A stretch of 7,097 bases of DNA. It comes from Clostridia bacterium (GTDB lineage Bacteria; Bacillota_A; Clostridia; Oscillospirales; CAG-272). The stretch covers positions 1 to 7,097 of the forward strand of contig JAFTSR010000021.1 in the NCBI GenBank assembly GCA_017467225.1, written 5' to 3'. Each line of letters starts with the position of its first letter. Position 1 is the first letter of the stretch. The notes under the pieces are model-generated. The model was not told the origin of the DNA and did no database searches. It saw only the letters and a list, made by a program, of their open reading frames with translations. The translations under genes and the position numbers were made by a program. Below, in pieces: positions 1 to 4,104 of the stretch.

Positions 1-1
1 C

Positions 2-46
2 CGCGATATGATGGCGGTGCGGGAGAAACTGAAGGAGTTGGAATAA
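2..46 (+). CDS. C-terminal tail of an unidentified upstream gene (partial)
   Basis: Fourteen codons are open from the left edge and end in TAA at 44-46. They read RDMMAVREKLKELE, a charged, probably helical tail. The stop lies eight bases before a good intrinsic terminator, which is why I prefer this frame. Frame 1 is also open here, but it runs through the hairpin and the promoter. Too little remains to assign a family. The gene starts outside the window. Confidence 0.55.
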   Translation, partial: RDMMAVREKLKELE

Positions 47-53
47 AAGAGAG

Positions 54-89
54 AGCATCCGTGCGTATTTTCGCGTCGGATGCTTTTTC
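54..89 (+). terminator. Intrinsic terminator after the upstream gene
   Basis: The inverted repeat AGCATCCG (54-61) / CGGATGCT (77-84) is perfect over eight base pairs. The loop is 15 bases, and a T-rich run follows (TTTTCT to about 90). It sits directly after the stop at 46 and directly before the -35 box of the next promoter, so it insulates the two transcription units. Confidence 0.82.
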
Positions 90-118
90 TTGACATTTTG
101 TAAAAAATATGCTATACT
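90..118 (+). promoter_or_regulatory. Sigma-A promoter of the phosphotransferase gene
   Basis: TTGACA at 90-95 is a perfect -35 box. TATACT at 113-118 is a -10 box one base from consensus, and the spacer is the optimal 17 bases. Transcription should start near 124-126, giving a 5' leader of only about 25 bases before the ATG at 150. There is no room for a riboswitch or attenuator. I see no clear operator palindrome, so expression may be largely constitutive. Confidence 0.85.
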
Positions 119-134
119 GTTTCTCTGACAAAGG

Positions 135-148
135 AAAGGTGGTGATCC
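135..148 (+). promoter_or_regulatory. Extended Shine-Dalgarno sequence
   Basis: AAAGGTGGTGATCC matches the complement of the bacterial 16S rRNA 3' end (AAAGGAGGTGATCC) at 13 of 14 positions; only T140 differs. The core at 138-142 ends seven bases before the ATG at 150, which fixes that start codon. Confidence 0.85.
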
Positions 149-149
149 C

Positions 150-1178
150 ATGGCACTGGAGGCGACAATTCTGACGCCGCAGCGCATTCGTGATCTTTTG
201 CATGCGCACTACGGCATGGACTGCACGTCGGCAGAGCGCTTGCAGCTCGGAACGGCGAATTGTTATCGCGTTATGGCTGGCGGTCAGTCGTATTTTCTCA
301 AGGAATTTCAAAGCAGCATCTCCGAGGAGGACGTTCGGCGCGAGGTCGGCGTGGTCGGGCATCTGGCGGCAAACGGCATTCCCGTGGCGCGCTTTCTGCC
401 CACGGTAGATGGGGATTGGCTGGTGCGCTATGAAGGACACCTGCTTGCACTTTCGGAATACGTGCAGGGAATTACGTATGGCTACGACGATATGCCGTCG
501 GATCGCCTGCATGACCTGGCTGCCATGCTCGGGCGTCTGCATGCGGCGCTTGGCGACTATCCGTTACCTATTGATATGGGGCGCGATTGGCTGGACGCAT
601 TTTCGGCCGAGCGGACGGCGCTGGCCTATGAGGAACTGATCACTTTGGCGCAAAACCGCCGTGATGACCCGAACACGCCGCAAATTCTGCGCGATCTTGC
701 CTATAAAAAAGAGCTTTCCTATCGTTTGGAGGACTATAAACTCTACTACGACGGCGTGACCTACAGCGCCACGCACGGCGATTATCAGGGCTGTCAGCTG
801 GTCTGGCAGGAGAGTGGCATCCGCGCGGTGATTGATTTTTCCTCGGCGCGCTGCTTGCCCGTTGTCTGGGAGGTCATGCGCTCGTACGTGCAGTCCAGCG
901 AGCGTTGCCGCCGGGAGGCGAGGATCGATGTTGACGCGCTGTGCGACTACGTGCGTGTGTATCAGCAGTATTTTCCGCTGACGCGCACCGATCTTGCCGC
1001 CATGCCGTATGTATATCTCTTTCAATTGGCGCGCAGCCGCTATGGCTATCCACAATATCTGGCAGGTGATAGTGAGGACGCGAACGCCCTTCTGCATTTT
1101 GCCACCTGGCGCACCGCCATGTGCCGAGAGGTCGAGGAGCGCGCACCGGAAATCGCGCAGGCGCTGCTGCGTATGTAA
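150..1178 (+). CDS. Kinase-fold phosphotransferase (APH / SrkA-like family)
   Basis: The 342-residue product looks like a cytoplasmic member of the aminoglycoside-phosphotransferase/choline-kinase fold, in the group that includes SrkA/RdoA-like and type II homoserine kinase-like proteins. Visible parts are the N-lobe lysine in YFLKEF (K51), a likely alpha-C glutamate (E65), and a helix ending MLGRLH (126-131). The catalytic loop is THGDYQGCQLVW (208-219, base D211) and the metal-binding aspartate sits in VIDFSSA (D229). The loop residue that is usually asparagine (HxDxxxxN) is glutamine, Q216. Length is close to that of SrkA-type proteins. No signal peptide or membrane segment is seen. It has its own promoter and terminator and faces the minus-strand operon. 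The substrate cannot be read from the sequence: small molecule, amino acid, sugar or protein are all possible. An antibiotic-resistance role is not supported. The fold is quite sure, the function is not. Confidence 0.85.
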   Translation: MALEATILTPQRIRDLLHAHYGMDCTSAERLQLGTANCYRVMAGGQSYFLKEFQSSISEEDVRREVGVVGHLAANGIPVARFLPTVDGDWLVRYEGHLLALSEYVQGITYGYDDMPSDRLHDLAAMLGRLHAALGDYPLPIDMGRDWLDAFSAERTALAYEELITLAQNRRDDPNTPQILRDLAYKKELSYRLEDYKLYYDGVTYSATHGDYQGCQLVWQESGIRAVIDFSSARCLPVVWEVMRSYVQSSERCRREARIDVDALCDYVRVYQQYFPLTRTDLAAMPYVYLFQLARSRYGYPQYLAGDSEDANALLHFATWRTAMCREVEERAPEIAQALLRM

Positions 1179-1180
1179 TC

Positions 1181-1217
1181 AAAAAGCTGCTGCATTTTGG
1201 TGCAACAGCTTTTTTTT
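1181..1217. terminator. Bidirectional terminator between convergent genes
   Basis: AAAAAGCTGCTGCA (1181-1194) pairs with TGCAACAGCTTTTT (1201-1214) around the loop TTTTGG, with one C/A mismatch. The plus strand ends in a run of eight to nine T. Read on the minus strand, the hairpin is followed by TTTTT from the A-run at 1181-1185. It lies two bases after the phosphotransferase stop (1178) and six bases beyond the surface-protein stop (1223), so one hairpin serves both genes. Confidence 0.85.
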
Positions 1218-1222
1218 GATCG

Positions 1223-3256
1223 TTATTTACGTTTCTTGCGTGTTACTGCTATGTTCAGGACGACAGTACCGGCAACGCCAAGAATGACTACGAGGATAAT
1301 GATGATCGTAAAATCAAATTCTTTTTTGGGGAGAGGACGGCTTATAACCTCATCACAGTGCTCACAGAAGGAGTCCTCACGACCTTCGGCCTTCAGCGTT
1401 GGTTCGATGGCAACTGTGTAATCACCGAAGCTGTGGCCGGCCGCTTCAACGGTGTCGGCTACCGTGTGGTCGCACTGAATGCACTTTTTCTCCTGGATGC
1501 CGCTCTCAAGACAAGTTGGAGGGGTAGTGATTTTCCAATCTCCATAGGTGTGCTCGGTCATGGGCAGCTGGCGCTGTTCCTTATAATCGCAGAACTGGCA
1601 GGATTTGGTTTCAATACCGATTTTCGAACAAAGCGGTTCCTGTGTCAGTGTCCAATCTCCGAGCGTATGATCGATGAGAGGGAGAACGCGGGATTCCAGT
1701 TCTTTTTTACAAACGGTACAGAGTTTTTTCTCCTCCCCGGTAGCGTCACACTTTGCCGGAGCGGTCAGCACCCAATCACCCGGCTTGTGCCCGGGAGCCG
1801 GAATGCCTTTCTTTTCGGTGTGATCGCAGACGCTGCAGCGGCGCGATTGTTCACCGGGTGTGGTGCAGTCGGCTGCCGTATCGGTCACCCACTCCAAGAA
1901 GGCATGTCCCAACTCCTTGGGGAGGTTGGTTTCGATGTAGTCGCAGTTTTTGCAGACGCGGTATTTTTCCCCCGTAGTGGTGCACGTTGGCTCGCTTACT
2001 GTGACCCAAGCACCGTAGGCGTGGTCAGTTGCAGAGATGATCTCGGTGCGGGAGAGATCGCAGGTGGGGCAGTAGTAAGACAATTCACCCGACTCTGTGC
2101 AGCTCTCCTTGCGTACGAGCGTAGGCTCGTTCCAGTCGTGCTCGGCTTGGTTGTTGCAGCTGTCGTAGTGCCACGTAGCGTTAAGCAAAGCGGTATTGAG
2201 ATTATTCAAATTCAAATTCGTACGGTCTGCATATGTTCCGCGGTAATAAACATCCGTCAGGGAATCGTTGTGGTTGAATGCAGACATACCAATATATGAC
2301 AAGCTTTTAGGGAGGGTAATGCTACGAAGTTGGTTGTTAAAGGTTACAGCGGTGTCGGATATGGATTGTAAACCCTCCGGTAAAATCAACTCACGCAGAT
2401 GAGAGCATCCGTTCAAGCCATACTCTGCAATGCTGACAGTGCCGGGACGGGCGGTGTAAGTGACCAATGATTTATCCTTCATGGTGATTAGATGATTACC
2501 AATATAGATCGCTCCATCATAAGACATGTTTTGAGCACTATACCACGCGCCGCACCTTTCAAATGACCAATAACCGATACGGCGGATGGAGTCGGGAAGA
2601 TCAATATAATCAAGTAACGTTGCCCCACAGAATGCGTAATCCCAGACCTCGATGACCGTGTTGGGAACGGTATAGGTATTTGCTGCTCTTTGTGGCGGAT
2701 AGAATAACAAAGTAGTCATATCCTTGGTATATAGGACGCCCTCAACGGAGGTATAACGAGAATTGCTCGAGTCGACCTCAATAAAGGAGAGGCTTGCACA
2801 ATGGCTAAACGGTGTTTCGAAAATATTGATTACCGAAGCAGGAATGTTGATAGAGGTGAGACTCTGGCAATAGCTGAACGCAGCGCCTTCTATGGTTTCT
2901 AAATTTTCCGGCAATGTAAGCTCTTTCAATTCTGTGCAGTGAGAAAAAGCATGTACACCAATGGATGTTAGAGAGGAGGGAAGTGTGACGGATGCCAATT
3001 TTTCGTGCTCGGCAAAAATATGTTCTCCCAGCGAGGTAACGCCTTCCTCGACGATAACATCGGTGATCAATAGTCCCCACGGTTGATTCCTATTCAAATA
3101 GTCAGCCGTAGCGCCGTTACCGCTGATGGTCAGCACAGTGCCGTCAAGCGTCCAGGTACAGCTGCCGGTTTTCCCGCTTTCGGCAGAAACGGAAAGGGTC
3201 AAGAGGATCAGGCAAGCGAGAAAAATAAATACGACAGAGAATAAATGCTTTTTCAT
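1223..3256 (-). CDS. Secreted, membrane-anchored BspA-type LRR surface protein with Cys/His repeat array
   Basis: The 677-residue product has, in order: a signal peptide (1-25, KK start, hydrophobic core 8-22, likely cut after VSA); a short beta module common before BspA repeats (WTLDGTVLTISGNG, 35-48); leucine-rich repeats of the LRR_5 type (about 64-364, with LP..L..IG..AF..C..L units 23 residues apart); seven Cys/His modules (373-634); one transmembrane helix (648-670); and a KKRK tail. It should therefore be exported and held in the membrane with the repeats outside. There is no LPxTG sorting motif. BspA-like proteins are often adhesins or host/polymer-binding surface proteins, but the ligand here is unknown. 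GGAGGT at 3262-3267, five bases upstream, supports the ATG. The gene follows thrH by 27 bases and is last before the terminator. The LRR half is visibly AT-richer than the module half and than neighbouring genes, which may reflect a mosaic or transferred origin. Confidence 0.9.
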   Translation of the reverse strand: MKKHLFSVVFIFLACLILLTLSVSAESGKTGSCTWTLDGTVLTISGNGATADYLNRNQPWGLLITDVIVEEGVTSLGEHIFAEHEKLASVTLPSSLTSIGVHAFSHCTELKELTLPENLETIEGAAFSYCQSLTSINIPASVINIFETPFSHCASLSFIEVDSSNSRYTSVEGVLYTKDMTTLLFYPPQRAANTYTVPNTVIEVWDYAFCGATLLDYIDLPDSIRRIGYWSFERCGAWYSAQNMSYDGAIYIGNHLITMKDKSLVTYTARPGTVSIAEYGLNGCSHLRELILPEGLQSISDTAVTFNNQLRSITLPKSLSYIGMSAFNHNDSLTDVYYRGTYADRTNLNLNNLNTALLNATWHYDSCNNQAEHDWNEPTLVRKESCTESGELSYYCPTCDLSRTEIISATDHAYGAWVTVSEPTCTTTGEKYRVCKNCDYIETNLPKELGHAFLEWVTDTAADCTTPGEQSRRCSVCDHTEKKGIPAPGHKPGDWVLTAPAKCDATGEEKKLCTVCKKELESRVLPLIDHTLGDWTLTQEPLCSKIGIETKSCQFCDYKEQRQLPMTEHTYGDWKITTPPTCLESGIQEKKCIQCDHTVADTVEAAGHSFGDYTVAIEPTLKAEGREDSFCEHCDEVISRPLPKKEFDFTIIIILVVILGVAGTVVLNIAVTRKKRK
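1355..2140 (-). repeat. Seven tandem 39-residue Cys/His protein modules
   Basis: This protein-level repeat lies within the surface protein, residues 373-634. Each unit follows H-x(4)-W-x(7)-C-x(9)-C-x(2)-C. The leading His residues are 373, 412, 451, 490, 530, 569 and 608, so the period is 39 with a single 40. CxxC pairs are at 396/399, 435/438, 474/477, 513/516, 553/556, 592/595 and 631/634. The first Cys of each unit is at 386, 425, 464, 503, 543 and 582. In the last unit that position is Leu621 and the Trp is Tyr613. The first unit has its Trp displaced (HDW). Three Cys plus one His per unit would suit a zinc site, but that is inference. Confidence 0.88.
2165..3067 (-). repeat. BspA-type (LRR_5) leucine-rich repeat region
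   Basis: This spans residues about 64-364 of the surface protein. Clear 23-residue units begin at residues 88 (ASVTLPSSLTSIG), 111 (KELTLPENLETIE), 134 (TSINIPASVINIF), 216 (DYIDLPDSIRRIG), 288 (RELILPEGLQSIS) and 311 (RSITLPKSLSYIG). Two longer inserts, at about 157-195 and 240-270, interrupt the series. The closing segment (TDVYYRGTY to TWHY, 334-364) is the usual end of such arrays. Confidence 0.85.
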
Positions 3257-3261
3257 TGGAT

Positions 3262-3267
3262 ACCTCC
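3262..3267 (-). promoter_or_regulatory. Ribosome binding site of the LRR surface protein
   Basis: On the minus strand this reads GGAGGT, five bases before the ATG at 3256. It lies within the 27-base gap after thrH. No promoter-like pair of hexamers is visible there, so the gene is probably translated from a read-through operon message, or from a promoter inside thrH that I could not identify. Confidence 0.8.
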
Positions 3268-3283
3268 GTTATTATGTTTTATA

Positions 3284-3898
3284 TTACAGCGCCGCCTTGA
3301 TAGCCTCCAGCAGCTCGTCGTACTCCTCGTAGGCGGGGAGGTCGGGATAGTCGGCTTTGATCTTTTCGGTGGAGCGGAACAGGAAGCCGGCCTTGCTGTT
3401 GAGGATCATGCCCAGGTCGTTGAAGCTGTCGCCGGAGGCGATAGTCTCGTAGCCGATCGACTGCAGCGCCTTGACGGTGGTCAGCTTGGATTTTTCGCAT
3501 CTCATGCGGAAGCCGGTGATCTCGCCGTTCTCGGCGACCTCCAGCGTGTTGCAGAAGATGGTCGGCATGCCCAGCTTTTCCATCAGAGGAGCGGCAAACT
3601 GGGTAAAGGTGTCGCTCAGGATGATGACCTGCGTTTCGCGGCGCAGCGCGTCCAGGAACTCCTTGGCGCCGGGCATGGGATCGATCTTGGCGATGGTTGC
3701 CTGGATCTCCTTGAGTCCCAAACCGTGCTCCTTGAGAATGTTCAGACGGAACTTCATCAGCTTATCGTAGTCCGGCTCGTCGCGGGTGGTGCGCTTGAGC
3801 TCGGGAATGCCGGAGGCCTCGGCAAATGCAATCCAGATCTCGGGGACAAGAACGCCCTCAAGATCAAGGCAAACAATGTTCATCGTGGTGTTGCTCAT
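3284..3898 (-). CDS. thrH: ThrH: phosphoserine phosphatase / homoserine phosphotransferase
   Basis: The 204-residue product is a cytoplasmic HAD-superfamily enzyme. It closely resembles my recollection of Pseudomonas ThrH: CLDLEGVLVPEIWIAFAE (10-27), then TTRDEPDYDKLM (37-48), then VIILSDTF (91-98). ThrH removes phosphate from phosphoserine and can pass it to homoserine, linking serine and threonine synthesis. HAD motif I has the nucleophile D12 and, as is typical of ThrH, Glu14 where most HAD enzymes have Asp. Motif II is S95, the motif III lysine is K136 or K138, and motif IV is GDSFND (156-161). The length is the family's usual length. AAGGAG at 3908-3913 sits nine bases before the ATG at 3898 and supports it. 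An internal Met6 would give a start like the Pseudomonas protein but has no better binding site. It lies 38 bases after the small membrane protein gene and 27 before the surface protein gene. Confidence 0.9.
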   Translation of the reverse strand: MSNTTMNIVCLDLEGVLVPEIWIAFAEASGIPELKRTTRDEPDYDKLMKFRLNILKEHGLGLKEIQATIAKIDPMPGAKEFLDALRRETQVIILSDTFTQFAAPLMEKLGMPTIFCNTLEVAENGEITGFRMRCEKSKLTTVKALQSIGYETIASGDSFNDLGMILNSKAGFLFRSTEKIKADYPDLPAYEEYDELLEAIKAAL

Positions 3899-3936
3899 GG
3901 TATAAAACTCCTTGGAATGTAAAAAATCAGTGGATA

Positions 3937-4077
3937 TCAGGCGAAAAAGGACCAGATGGTGTAGTAGCAGGTGCCAACCAGCATGAATGCGACCAAGAGA
4001 ATGGCGAAAATGCGAACGAGCCAGGTTTTGATCTGCTTTTTGCGGTTGATTTTGGTCTGTGCTTTATCTTTCTTCAT
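3937..4077 (-). CDS. Small single-pass membrane protein, 46 residues, unrecognised
   Basis: This short open frame encodes 46 residues and ends in TGA at 3937-3939. The first 18 residues are strongly basic (MKKDKAQTKINRKKQIKT). One hydrophobic segment follows (about residues 19-44, with WLVRIFAILLVAFMLVG and an aromatic end, CYYTIWSFF). By the positive-inside rule the N-terminus should be cytoplasmic. AAGGAAA centred on 4083-4089 lies about seven bases upstream of the ATG at 4077, and the gene starts 27 bases after the topoisomerase stop, both as expected for a real cistron. The basic-tail-plus-one-helix plan recalls small Gram-positive proteins such as the stressosome-associated Prli42 or DUF4044 proteins, but I cannot claim homology. 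The function is unknown. It fills what would otherwise be a 206-base gap. Confidence 0.75.
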   Translation of the reverse strand: MKKDKAQTKINRKKQIKTWLVRIFAILLVAFMLVGTCYYTIWSFFA

Positions 4078-4104
4078 GATGCTTTCCTTTCTTTTGTGCG
4101 TTCT

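Noticed and set aside
564..1097. Minus-strand open frame (177 codons) opposite the phosphotransferase
   Set aside because: The plus strand here carries the kinase catalytic motifs with a strong promoter and binding site. The antisense translation resembles nothing.
150..1178. Aminoglycoside resistance gene
   Set aside because: Only the general kinase fold motifs are shared. The catalytic loop differs from known resistance enzymes and nothing mobile surrounds it.
1223..1330. Sortase (LPxTG-type) anchoring of the surface protein
   Set aside because: The tail has a hydrophobic helix and KKRK, but no LPxTG-like motif precedes the helix; PLPKKEF is not one.
1358..2299. Long plus-strand open frame (313 codons) opposite the surface protein
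   Set aside because: It is antisense to the well-recognised Cys/His and LRR coding sequence, has no family resemblance, and lacks a ribosome binding site. The openness follows from the codon pattern of the real gene.
3200..3220. Possible lipobox (FLAC, residues 12-15) in the surface protein signal peptide
   Set aside because: The Cys is in the middle of the hydrophobic core with more hydrophobic residues after it, and a better signal-peptidase I site (VSA, residues 23-25) follows. The protein also has a C-terminal membrane anchor.
3245..3922. Plus-strand open frame (225 codons) opposite thrH
   Set aside because: The minus strand encodes a clear ThrH with all HAD motifs. The antisense frame is a codon-bias shadow.
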